DNA of 5,188 nt from Lysobacterales bacterium CG02_land_8_20_14_3_00_62_12 (GTDB lineage Bacteria > Pseudomonadota > Gammaproteobacteria > Xanthomonadales > Ahniellaceae), in the NCBI GenBank assembly GCA_002785585.1, contig PEUI01000329.1, positions 1 to 5,188 of the forward strand, given 5' to 3'. Made by a program: the position numbers and the translations under genes. How positions within the stretch are numbered: position 1 is the first letter of the stretch; every line of letters starts with the position of its first letter. The notes beneath the pieces are model-generated. The model was not told where the DNA came from and searched no databases. It saw only the letters and a list, made by a program, of their open reading frames with translations. Positions 1-5,188 of this stretch are shown piece by piece.

Positions 1-143
1 TAAATCATTAAAGGTGGCGGATTGCGAAGGATTTTGCCCCGTCTGCAAGGCGCGCAAAGGGGCGCATCGTTCGACGATGAAACCCTTTGCGCAACGAAGC
101 AGACGGGGCAAAAGATCAGCAAGATGGCTCCTTTAATGATTTA
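1..143. repeat. Long interrupted palindrome, MITE-like or dispersed repeat
   Basis: The segment folds on itself around position 72. Four perfect arm pairs share almost the same centre: 1-14 with 130-143 (TAAATCATTAAAGG and its complement), 32-46 with 99-113 (15 bp, core GCCCCGTCTGC), 52-61 with 83-92 (GCGCAAAGGG), and 65-70 with 74-79 (CATCGT, loop TCG). That is 45 paired positions, with unpaired or poorly paired stretches between. The outermost 14-bp pair resembles terminal inverted repeats of a small non-autonomous element, but base 1 is the window edge, so a target duplication or a longer arm cannot be checked. No U-rich tract follows the stem in either direction, so it is not a standard intrinsic terminator, although such a stem could still block transcription or protect mRNA ends. 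The palindrome itself is directly visible; the mobile-element reading is inference. Confidence 0.72.
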
Positions 144-1066
144 CAACGCCTAAAGGCCAAAGCGAAATCGATCGCCGCACCCACCGCCGCCACCTGCGCG
201 GCGATGCATTGTTCCGGCGTGGCGCGGGCACTGTCGGGGTACACCTCGGTGGTCGTCGTGTAGCGCGCGTTGGTCATGCCGGCGCACAGACCCAGCGCTT
301 TGAAGGCATACAGAATGACCCCCGGTGCGACCATCGGTGAGCCGATGATTTCGCCGTTCGCATCGGCCGGGGCGATGTGGGTGATCGCCGCCACCGCCGC
401 GATCAGCGCCTGCTGGAACGGCAGTTGCGGGTTCGCGCTATCGCCCACCGTGTAGAAGCCATCCGGGATCTCGCCGGCCGCGAACGGCTCACCGTCGCGT
501 GCCGCCAGCGCCGGCCGGAACTCGGTTTCGTCGCTGTCGGTGGTCTCGTGCAGGTCGATATGCAGCACGCAGGCATCCACCAGCGGCGCCACCAAACCGA
601 TCAGCGCGGCTGCTTCCGGCGCCGGGCTCGGATGGCGGAACGAGCGGTTCGGATCGACCGCCTGCGGGTTCCAGCGATGGATCCGCTCATACGCCCAGGG
701 GCTGACACAGGGCGCGATCAGCAAATTGATCCGCCCGGCATAGCGCGCCGCCTGCTGTTCGGCGAAGCGCAAAGCCCCCTGCACGCCGCTGGTCTCATAG
801 CCATGCACGCCGCCGGTCACCAACACCGTCGGCAAGGCCGCGTTCCAATCGCGACTGCGCAGCGCCAACAGCGGATACAGGTCGGGCGAATAATCCAGCC
901 GACCGTATTCCACCAAGTCAAAACCGGCACCGAGCCGTTCGATCACGCTCAGCACATCCACCGCATAACTGCGCCGACGCTGCTGCCGCGCCAACCAGGC
1001 AGCACGCTCGGCCGCGCCCCAGGCGAGCCCAGGGGTACCAATCGGATAAGGGGTCGGCGGCGTCAT
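116..1066 (-). CDS. M14-family zinc metallocarboxypeptidase-like protein (substrate unknown)
   Basis: The product is 316 residues, cytoplasmic by appearance (no signal peptide or membrane segment), and belongs to the M14 carboxypeptidase / succinylglutamate desuccinylase-aspartoacylase fold group. Visible motifs in order: HGYE (H88, E91), the first two zinc ligands; DPNRSF (138-143), whose Asn-Arg pair binds the substrate carboxylate in this clan; HIDLHET (169-175), where H173 in the DLH context is the likely third zinc ligand; and TTTEVYP (271-277), with E274 as the probable general base. The family would hydrolyse a peptide or acyl-amino-acid bond, but the substrate cannot be read from sequence. 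The ATG at 1066 is preferred over a start at 1186 because the extra 40 residues are translated repeat DNA; a weak GAGTGAG lies 7 bases upstream. The last eight residues (309-316) are encoded inside the palindrome at 1-143, so the C-terminus looks replaced or extended. The gene is divergent from kynU. Confidence 0.85.
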   Translation of the reverse strand: MTPPTPYPIGTPGLAWGAAERAAWLARQQRRRSYAVDVLSVIERLGAGFDLVEYGRLDYSPDLYPLLALRSRDWNAALPTVLVTGGVHGYETSGVQGALRFAEQQAARYAGRINLLIAPCVSPWAYERIHRWNPQAVDPNRSFRHPSPAPEAAALIGLVAPLVDACVLHIDLHETTDSDETEFRPALAARDGEPFAAGEIPDGFYTVGDSANPQLPFQQALIAAVAAITHIAPADANGEIIGSPMVAPGVILYAFKALGLCAGMTNARYTTTTEVYPDSARATPEQCIAAQVAAVGAAIDFALAFRRCKSLKEPSC

Positions 1067-1156
1067 CGGGGCACTCACTCTGCTGGCATCGGAAAATGGC
1101 GACGAGGGTAACACCGAGCCGCCATCCGCAAGCCGGGGGTTCGAGAATGCGCTGGG

Positions 1157-1192
1157 TTCGAGCACAGCGGCGGCAAGCCGCCGCACTGCAAA
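1157..1192 (-). repeat. REP-like hairpin, copy A
   Basis: An 8-bp perfect stem, GCGGCGGC (1167-1174) with GCCGCCGC (1177-1184), closes a two-base loop. Read on the minus strand it is TTTGCAGTGCGG, then the stem core and TTGC loop region, then CCGCTGTGCTC. It matches copy B at 1225-1260 in the lead-in, the outer stem, the loop and the tail, but lies in the opposite orientation. Its translation creates the false N-terminal extension (MRRLAAA...) of the peptidase frame, which argues against the upstream start. Confidence 0.7.
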
Positions 1193-1224
1193 GTCACCGT
1201 GCTCTGAAAGTAGCAGCGCTCGAA

Positions 1225-1260
1225 TTTGGAGTGCGGGAGCTTGCTCCCGCTTTGCGCTCC
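1225..1260 (+). repeat. REP-like hairpin, copy B
   Basis: An 8-bp perfect stem, GCGGGAGC (1233-1240) with GCTCCCGC (1243-1250), closes a TT loop. It is preceded by TTTGGAGT and followed by TTTGCGCTC. Compared with copy A on the opposite strand, the two inner stem bases differ (GA here, CG there) and the partner bases change to match (TC here, CG there), so pairing is kept. This is the pattern of extragenic palindromes that occur as inverted pairs. The assignment to a named REP family is not possible from this window. Confidence 0.7.
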
Positions 1261-1262
1261 GG

Positions 1263-1292
1263 CGCGGTGGTGATTACCGCGACACCACCGCG
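1263..1292. repeat. 10-bp inverted repeat upstream of kynU
   Basis: CGCGGTGGTG (1263-1272) and CACCACCGCG (1283-1292) are perfect complements around a 10-base loop. The sequence is unrelated to REP-like copies A and B. There is no U-tract, so it is not an obvious terminator. It lies about 90 bases before the kynU start and could be an operator or another palindromic repeat. Confidence 0.5.
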
Positions 1293-1368
1293 AGCACCAC
1301 AGCGAGAACAGCGGCGGCAAGCTCAAGCGGCGCGCTGCTGCATTACACTGGTCGGCATCCTGATCAGC

Positions 1369-1373
1369 GGTGA
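1369..1373 (+). promoter_or_regulatory. Ribosome binding site deciding the GTG start of kynU
   Basis: GGTGA sits six bases before the GTG at 1380. There is no in-frame ATG near the conserved N-terminal region, so this site supports the GTG as the real start. Confidence 0.65.
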
Positions 1374-1379
1374 ATTGAC

Positions 1380-2702
1380 GTGTCGGCGGCCAACCCTGCA
1401 ACCCAGTACGACTCCTTTCAGACGCTGGAAAACGCCGCGCTGGCGCTGGATGCCGACGACCCGCTGGCCGGGTTTCGCGACCAATTTTTGATTCCGGCGC
1501 AGGCCGATGGCAGCCCGCAGATTTATCTGTGCGGCAATTCGCTCGGTCTGCAACCGCGCCGCACGCGCGCGGCCCTGCTGGCCGAACTCGATGACTGGCG
1601 CGATCTTGGCGTCGAGGCGCATTTTCGGGGTCAGCATCCGTGGCTGGAGTATCACCGTTACGTCCAGCAACCCTTGGCCGAAGTCGCTGGCGCGCTGCCC
1701 AATGAGGTGGTGGCGATGAACACGCTGACCAGCAACCTGCATCTGCTGATGGTCAGTTTTTATCGCCCGAGCACCGATCGACCCGCCGTCCTGATCGAAA
1801 AAAATGCGTTTCCTTCAGACCGTTATGCGGTCGAATCGCAAATTCGTTTTCATGGCTTTGATCCGGCGCAATGTTTGATCGAACTGGAAGCCGACCAGGC
1901 CGACGGCAGTGTCTCGCTCTCGGCGATCGAGCGCGCCTTCGCTGAGCACGGCGGACGCATCGCCCTGCTGCTGTGGCCGGGCGTGCAGTATTTGACCGGA
2001 CAACGGTTTGATCTGCGCGAGCTGGCGCGGCTGGCGCACGCCGCTGGCGCCCGGGTCGGCTTCGACCTGGCCCACGCCATCGGCAATGTGCCGGTAGAAC
2101 TGCACGACGCCGATGCCGATTTCGCCGTCTGGTGCAGCTACAAATATCTCAACGCCGGACCCGGCGCGGTGGCGGGTTGCTTCGTGCATGAACGCCATGC
2201 GCGCGCCGATCTGCCGCGATTTGCCGGCTGGTGGGGCCACGATCAGGAGACCCGGTTTCAGATGCGGCCAAGGTTCGTGCCGATGGCGGGCGCCGAAGGC
2301 TGGCAGTTGTCGAATCCGGCCATTTTTGCGCTGGCGCCGTTGCGCGCTTCGCTGGAAATCTTTCATGCCGCCGGCTTGGCGCGGCTGCGACAAAAGTCGA
2401 TCCGGCTCACCGCTTATCTGGCCGAGCTGATCGCGACCCGACTCGCGGCGCTGATCGACATTCGCACGCCGGCCGACCCTGAATCGCGCGGGTGTCAGCT
2501 CTCGCTCCGCGTCAAAGGTCCGCGTGCCGAGGGCCGCGCGCTGTTCGATTTTCTCGGCGCGCACGGCATCGTTGGCGATTGGCGCGAGCCCGATGTACTG
2601 CGGGTGGCACCGACGCCGCTGTACAACCGGGCCAGCGATTGCCTGCGGCTGGTGCGGGTGATCGAACAATTTATGGCCCTATCGCTGCCAGCGCACGGCT
2701 GA
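1380..2702 (+). CDS. kynU: Kynureninase
   Basis: A PLP-dependent fold-type I enzyme that cleaves L-kynurenine to anthranilate and alanine, or 3-hydroxykynurenine to 3-hydroxyanthranilate and alanine, in tryptophan catabolism or NAD synthesis. The 440 residues are close to the usual bacterial and animal range. Recognisable family motifs: YLCGNSLGL (49-57), LTSNLHLL (116-123), FPSDRYA (144-150), FDLAH (228-232) with D229 and H232 for the cofactor ring, SYKYLN (253-258) with Y254 and the Schiff-base lysine K255, GWWGH (283-287), SNPAI (311-315) and RVAPTPLYN (408-416). The D-to-K spacing of 26 matches characterised kynureninases. All key residues are present, so it should be active. It is a lone kyn gene here: no dioxygenase, formamidase or kynurenine monooxygenase is in the window. 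It starts at GTG with a GGTGA site and converges on bolA with a 9-base gap and no clear terminator. Confidence 0.96.
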   Translation: MSAANPATQYDSFQTLENAALALDADDPLAGFRDQFLIPAQADGSPQIYLCGNSLGLQPRRTRAALLAELDDWRDLGVEAHFRGQHPWLEYHRYVQQPLAEVAGALPNEVVAMNTLTSNLHLLMVSFYRPSTDRPAVLIEKNAFPSDRYAVESQIRFHGFDPAQCLIELEADQADGSVSLSAIERAFAEHGGRIALLLWPGVQYLTGQRFDLRELARLAHAAGARVGFDLAHAIGNVPVELHDADADFAVWCSYKYLNAGPGAVAGCFVHERHARADLPRFAGWWGHDQETRFQMRPRFVPMAGAEGWQLSNPAIFALAPLRASLEIFHAAGLARLRQKSIRLTAYLAELIATRLAALIDIRTPADPESRGCQLSLRVKGPRAEGRALFDFLGAHGIVGDWREPDVLRVAPTPLYNRASDCLRLVRVIEQFMALSLPAHG

Positions 2703-2711
2703 CCGGGCGGG

Positions 2712-3002
2712 TCAACGCGGATCGGGCGCCCGCGCCGTGATCGTCAGCGCGTGAATATCGGTCTGCATCAGCGTTCCGAGCGCCGCATACACCGCCCGGT
2801 GTCGCGCCAACAAACCCAAGCCTTCGAAGGCCGCGGCGGTGATCTCTACCGAGTAATGGCCGCGGCCATCGGCGGCACCGGCATGACCGCGATGCTGGTG
2901 GCTGTCGTCACCCACCACGATCGATTGCGGGGCCAGCGCTGCGGTCAAGCGCTGGCGAATCTCGGCCAGGCGCCACTCTGCGTTACGCCCGCTGGCGCTC
3001 AC
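2712..3002 (-). CDS. bolA: BolA family protein
   Basis: A 96-residue BolA-fold protein. Members work with monothiol glutaredoxins in iron-sulfur cluster handling, and E. coli BolA also affects cell shape and stress-response transcription. Visible signature: DDSHQHRGHAGA (32-43), the variable loop region with candidate metal-ligand histidines, then an RHR-VY segment (67-72, H68 being the family's invariant histidine) and IHAL (83-86). The helix-turn core ends in a short charged tail. The start is GTG at 3002, chosen because the homologous region begins there and because its GTGA overlaps the TGA stop of yciI by four bases, a strong sign of translational coupling. The alternative longer frame upstream is only yciI read out of phase. 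No glutaredoxin gene lies nearby. Which BolA subgroup it belongs to is not settled by this sequence alone. Confidence 0.92.
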   Translation of the reverse strand: MSASGRNAEWRLAEIRQRLTAALAPQSIVVGDDSHQHRGHAGAADGRGHYSVEITAAAFEGLGLLARHRAVYAALGTLMQTDIHALTITARAPDPR

Positions 3003-3298
3003 GGCAACACCCGACGAAACGGCGTCACCTGCACTTCGGCATAGACGCCAGCAGCCAGGTAGGGATCGGCGTCGGCCCATTCCCGCGCCGCTGCCAGTGA
3101 AGCGAACTCCGCCACAATCAGGCTGCCGGTGAAACCCGCCGGCCCCGGATCGGCGGCGTCGATGGCCGGCAGCGGTCCGGCGCACAGCAACCGCCCCTGA
3201 TCGCACAGCGCCTGCAAGCGCGCCAGATGTTGCGGCCGTGCCGCCAAGCGCGCCGCCAAGGAATCGGGTCGGTCTTTGGCATGAATGAAATAATGCAT
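2999..3298 (-). CDS. yciI: YciI family protein
   Basis: A 99-residue member of the YciI family (ferredoxin-like alpha-beta barrel, small dimeric proteins of unknown cellular role; a His-Asp pair has been proposed as an active site in the Haemophilus homologue). The whole length matches the family: MHYFIHAKDRPDSL at the N-terminus, RPQHLARL (21-28, with the conserved H24), GRLLCAGPLPA (35-45), GFTGSLIVAEF (55-65) and WADADPYLAAGVY (74-86). The E. coli protein is 98 residues. The ATG at 3298 is chosen because homologues begin M-x-Y-x-I at this point, although no good Shine-Dalgarno sequence precedes it. It starts 117 bases after the ilvA stop, and its TGA overlaps the GTG of bolA. That gap has no T-rich terminator, so read-through from ilvA is possible. 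Confidence 0.93.
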   Translation of the reverse strand: MHYFIHAKDRPDSLAARLAARPQHLARLQALCDQGRLLCAGPLPAIDAADPGPAGFTGSLIVAEFASLAAAREWADADPYLAAGVYAEVQVTPFRRVLP

Positions 3299-3415
3299 GG
3301 TCGGCAGTTTAGCGGCAAGCCAAGCTCGATTCGCGCAGCCGACAAGGCCTTCTTCGCTGGTGTTGATCCGGCCCAGCGGTCGCGGTATCGGCAAGCTTTG
3401 CGCGCGCTGGCCCGC

Positions 3416-4927
3416 TCAGCCCAAAAACAGCGGATAGGCAGGATTTTGGGTTTCGTCGCACCAGGCATAGCCCAGGCCGTCGATAAACGCCTGGAACGCC
3501 GCCGACTCGGCCGCTGGTACCTGCATGCCGACCAAGACGCTGGCGTAATCGGCGCCGTGGTTGCGGTAGTGGAACAAGGAAATATTCCAGTGCTGGCTCA
3601 TGCGATTGAGAAATTGCATGAGCGCGCCGGGGCGTTCCGGAAACTGAAATCGATACAACACTTCATCGACGGCGACCGGGCAACGGCCACCGACCAGGTG
3701 ACGAATATGCGACTTCGCCAGCTCGTTGTCGGTGAGATCGACGGTGGCGTAACCGTGGCCGCGCAGTTGCTCGATCAATTGCTGCGATTCGCTGCGATTG
3801 CGCGCTTCGATGCCAACAAAAATATGCGCGGCTCGGGGATCGTTGTAGCGATAGTTGAACTCGGTGATGCTGCGCTCGCCGATCAAGGCCATGAACGCCT
3901 TGTAGGCGCCCGGCTGTTCCGGCAAGGTGATCGCCAGCACGGCTTCGCGCTGCTCACCGACTTCGGCGCGCTCGGCGACAAAGCGCAGACGATCAAAGTT
4001 CATGTTGGCGCCGGAAGCAATGGCGACCAGGGTTTGCGCCTGCATCGGCTGCTGGCGCAGATATTCCTTGAGGCCGGCCATCGCCAGCGCACCCGCCGGT
4101 TCCAGGATGGAACGGGTATCTTCGAAGACGTCCTTGATCGCCGCGCAGATGGCGTCGGTATCGACCGTAACCATCTGATCGACGTACTGCTGGCATAGCC
4201 GAAAAGGTTCTACGCCGACTTGTTTGACCGCGGCGCCATCGGCAAACAGTCCGACTTGCTGCAGGGTGATGCGCCGACCGGCGGCCAGCGAGCGGGTCAT
4301 CGCGTCGGCGTCGACGGCTTCCACACCGATGATCCGAATCTCCGGTCGCAGCCGTTTGATATAAGCGGCGACGCCGGCGATCAGACCACCACCGCCGACC
4401 GAGCAGAACACGGCGTGGATCGGGTCCGGGTGCTGGCGCAGGATTTCCATGCCGATGGTGCCCTGACCAGCGATCACCTCGGGGTCGTCGTAGGGATGGA
4501 TAAAAACCAGTTGCTCGCGTTGCTCGATGCCGCGGGCATGGGCATAAGCGGCGTCGAAGGAATCGCCATGCAGGACGATTTCGGCGCCGCGTGCGCGTAC
4601 CGCAGCGACTTTGATCTGCGGCGTCGTCACCGGCATCACGATCAGCGCCCGGCAGCGCAGGCGTTTGGCGGCGAGCGCAACGCCTTGTGCGTGATTGCCG
4701 GCGGAGGCGGTAATCACCCCGCGCTCGCGCTCGGCGACGCTCAGTTGCGCCATCTTGTTATAGGCGCCACGCAATTTGAACGAGAACACCGGCTGGGTGT
4801 CTTCGCGCTTGAGCAACACCCGATTGTCCAGCCGCGCCGACAACGCCGACGCCGATTCCAGCGCCGATTCGATGGCGACATCGTAGACGCGGGCGGTCAG
4901 AATTTTTTCGAGATAATCCGGAGGCAT
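3416..4927 (-). CDS. ilvA: Threonine ammonia-lyase (threonine deaminase), biosynthetic
   Basis: A PLP enzyme that converts L-threonine to 2-oxobutanoate and ammonia, the committed step of isoleucine synthesis in the cytoplasm. At 503 residues it is the long, E. coli-like allosteric form. Catalytic domain, about 1-320: SFKLRGAYNKM (49-59) with Schiff-base lysine K51, SAGNHAQG (75-82), the phosphate-binding SVGGGGL (176-182), GLFADGAAVK (226-235) and SGANMNFDRLRF (305-316). Two ACT-like regulatory domains follow, starting near 328 (REAVLAITLPEQPGAYK) and 420 (VLYRFQFPERPGALMQF), which in this family bind isoleucine (inhibitor) and valine (activator). The C-terminus DETQNPAYPLFLG is the family ending. 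The ATG at 4927 is chosen because homology begins there; the 53 residues that an upstream start would add read through repeat DNA. An AGGG lies 8 bases upstream. No attenuator or leader peptide was seen. Confidence 0.97.
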   Translation of the reverse strand: MPPDYLEKILTARVYDVAIESALESASALSARLDNRVLLKREDTQPVFSFKLRGAYNKMAQLSVAERERGVITASAGNHAQGVALAAKRLRCRALIVMPVTTPQIKVAAVRARGAEIVLHGDSFDAAYAHARGIEQREQLVFIHPYDDPEVIAGQGTIGMEILRQHPDPIHAVFCSVGGGGLIAGVAAYIKRLRPEIRIIGVEAVDADAMTRSLAAGRRITLQQVGLFADGAAVKQVGVEPFRLCQQYVDQMVTVDTDAICAAIKDVFEDTRSILEPAGALAMAGLKEYLRQQPMQAQTLVAIASGANMNFDRLRFVAERAEVGEQREAVLAITLPEQPGAYKAFMALIGERSITEFNYRYNDPRAAHIFVGIEARNRSESQQLIEQLRGHGYATVDLTDNELAKSHIRHLVGGRCPVAVDEVLYRFQFPERPGALMQFLNRMSQHWNISLFHYRNHGADYASVLVGMQVPAAESAAFQAFIDGLGYAWCDETQNPAYPLFLG

Positions 4928-5007
4928 GCCGCCGACCCTAGCCGATGCGCCCCTGAGTATCCATTCGGATTGTCGGCGCAAAGCTGCCATTGCCGCCCAA
5001 CCCAGCG

Positions 5008-5046
5008 CCGTAGGGCGTAATAAGCGCAGCGCATGGCGCCCTACGG
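5008..5046. repeat. Palindromic repeat of the GTAGGGCG type
   Basis: CCGTAGGGCG (5008-5017) pairs perfectly with CGCCCTACGG (5037-5046) across a 19-base loop that contains GCGCAGCGC. The layout, GTAGGGCG arms around a TAATAAGCGCAGCGC core, resembles dispersed extragenic repeats that I recall from several proteobacterial genomes, in which the arms usually extend further as GCGTAAT/ATTACGC. Here the right arm reads ATGGCGCC, so the inner pairing is degenerate. It lies 81-119 bases upstream of the ilvA start. No U-tract makes it a terminator. Confidence 0.6.
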
Positions 5047-5126
5047 ACCGGAGCGCGGGTGGGGTGGCTCGGCGCCAGTGCGTCATAGGTTGCGGGTGAG
5101 CTTGCGAACCGTTCGTCCATACCTAC

Positions 5127-5152
5127 GCAAAGCTAAACATAGGTAGCTTTGC
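5127..5152. repeat. 9-bp perfect hairpin with overlapping near-palindrome
   Basis: GCAAAGCTA (5127-5135) and TAGCTTTGC (5144-5152) are perfect complements with an 8-base loop. An overlapping near-palindrome, CCTACG (5122-5127) against CATAGG (5138-5143), matches five of six bases. No U-tract follows on either strand, so a terminator is unlikely. It is about 200 bases before ilvA and could be an operator, the end of an upstream transcript, or repeat DNA. Confidence 0.45.
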
Positions 5153-5188
5153 TGCTGGATTCCTGCTTCACCGAGGCTGGTTTCGCCT

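Larger units (their letters stand above)
1067..1379. other. Divergent intergenic region rich in stem-loops
   Basis: This 313-base gap separates the starts of the peptidase gene and kynU. No credible gene was found. Most of it is taken up by hairpins (1157-1192, 1225-1260, 1263-1292) and a half-copy of the first hairpin at 1308-1322, which repeats the 15 bases of 1164-1178. A 9-base direct repeat, GGGTTCGAG, occurs at 1137-1145 and 1154-1162. Promoters for both genes should lie here, but I see no good sigma-70 pair. TACACT at 1344-1349 is the only passable -10 for kynU, and it lacks a recognisable -35. Confidence 0.6.
4928..5188. other. Region upstream of ilvA, no supported gene
   Basis: These 261 bases hold the ilvA 5' leader, a palindromic repeat (5008-5046) and a 9-bp hairpin (5127-5152). 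The minus-strand frame entering from the right edge stays open for 34 codons and stops at 5085-5087. It shows no recognisable protein motif, so a partial gene cannot be claimed. No convincing -35/-10 pair for ilvA was found. The heptamer CATAGGT occurs twice (5084-5090 and 5139-5145), and CGAACCGTTCG (5105-5115) is a short palindrome. Confidence 0.5.

Noticed and set aside
377..1111. Plus-strand open frame of 244 codons opposite the peptidase gene
   Set aside because: It is rich in Arg, His and Gln without any family motif, and it mirrors a well-supported gene on the other strand; this is typical of high-GC antisense frames.
1067..1186. N-terminal extension of the peptidase to an upstream ATG at 1186
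   Set aside because: The added 40 residues are translated from REP-like repeat DNA, and family similarity begins near the ATG at 1066.
1815..2669. Minus-strand open frame of 284 codons opposite kynU
   Set aside because: No recognisable domain, and it lies fully within a gene with all kynureninase motifs.
2703..2732. Possible terminator between the convergent kynU and bolA genes (CGGGCG at 2704-2709 and CGCCCG at 2727-2732)
   Set aside because: The stem is only 6 bp with a 17-base loop, there is no U-tract, and it lies mostly inside the bolA coding end.
3227..4198. Plus-strand open frame of 323 codons opposite ilvA and the start of yciI
   Set aside because: It spans two real minus-strand genes and the gap between them and shows no family motif, so it is a shadow frame.
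4928..5086. N-terminal extension of IlvA by 53 residues
   Set aside because: The extension reads through the palindromic repeat at 5008-5046 and has no match to IlvA proteins, which begin close to the ATG at 4927.
5085..5188. Possible C-terminal fragment of a minus-strand gene entering from the right edge
   Set aside because: Only 34 open codons, which cross a strong hairpin and carry no recognisable motif. The next 100-200 bases to the right would decide it.

Overview
The window is a compact, GC-rich stretch of bacterial housekeeping and amino-acid metabolism genes. The best guess for the source is a gamma- or betaproteobacterium. The protein sequences support this: the threonine deaminase is of the long E. 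coli type, and YciI and BolA are of proteobacterial form. Nothing visible allows a genus to be named, and no phage, plasmid, transposase, CRISPR, tRNA or rRNA signal was seen.

Layout: positions 1-143 form a long interrupted palindrome that runs into the 3' end of a minus-strand gene for an M14-family zinc carboxypeptidase-like protein (116-1066). A 313-base divergent intergenic region (1067-1379) is rich in stem-loops, including two inverted copies of one REP-like repeat. Kynureninase (kynU, plus strand, 1380-2702) follows and ends 9 bases from the stop of bolA. The remaining genes are on the minus strand, in transcription order ilvA (4927-3416), yciI (3298-2999) and bolA (3002-2712). yciI and bolA overlap by four bases (GTGA). 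The 261 bases upstream of ilvA (4928-5188) contain a second kind of palindromic repeat and a 9-bp perfect hairpin, but no gene I can support.

How the genes relate: IlvA commits threonine to isoleucine synthesis. KynU splits kynurenine or 3-hydroxykynurenine in tryptophan breakdown or NAD synthesis, but no other kynurenine-pathway gene is in view. yciI and bolA look translationally coupled and may be read from ilvA or from their own promoter; no T-rich terminator separates them from ilvA. The M14 enzyme has all the expected zinc and substrate residues, but its substrate is unknown.

I did not find a convincing undescribed multi-gene system. The most interesting material is non-coding: the large palindrome that supplies the last eight codons of the peptidase gene, and the inverted REP-like pair whose stems differ by compensatory changes.
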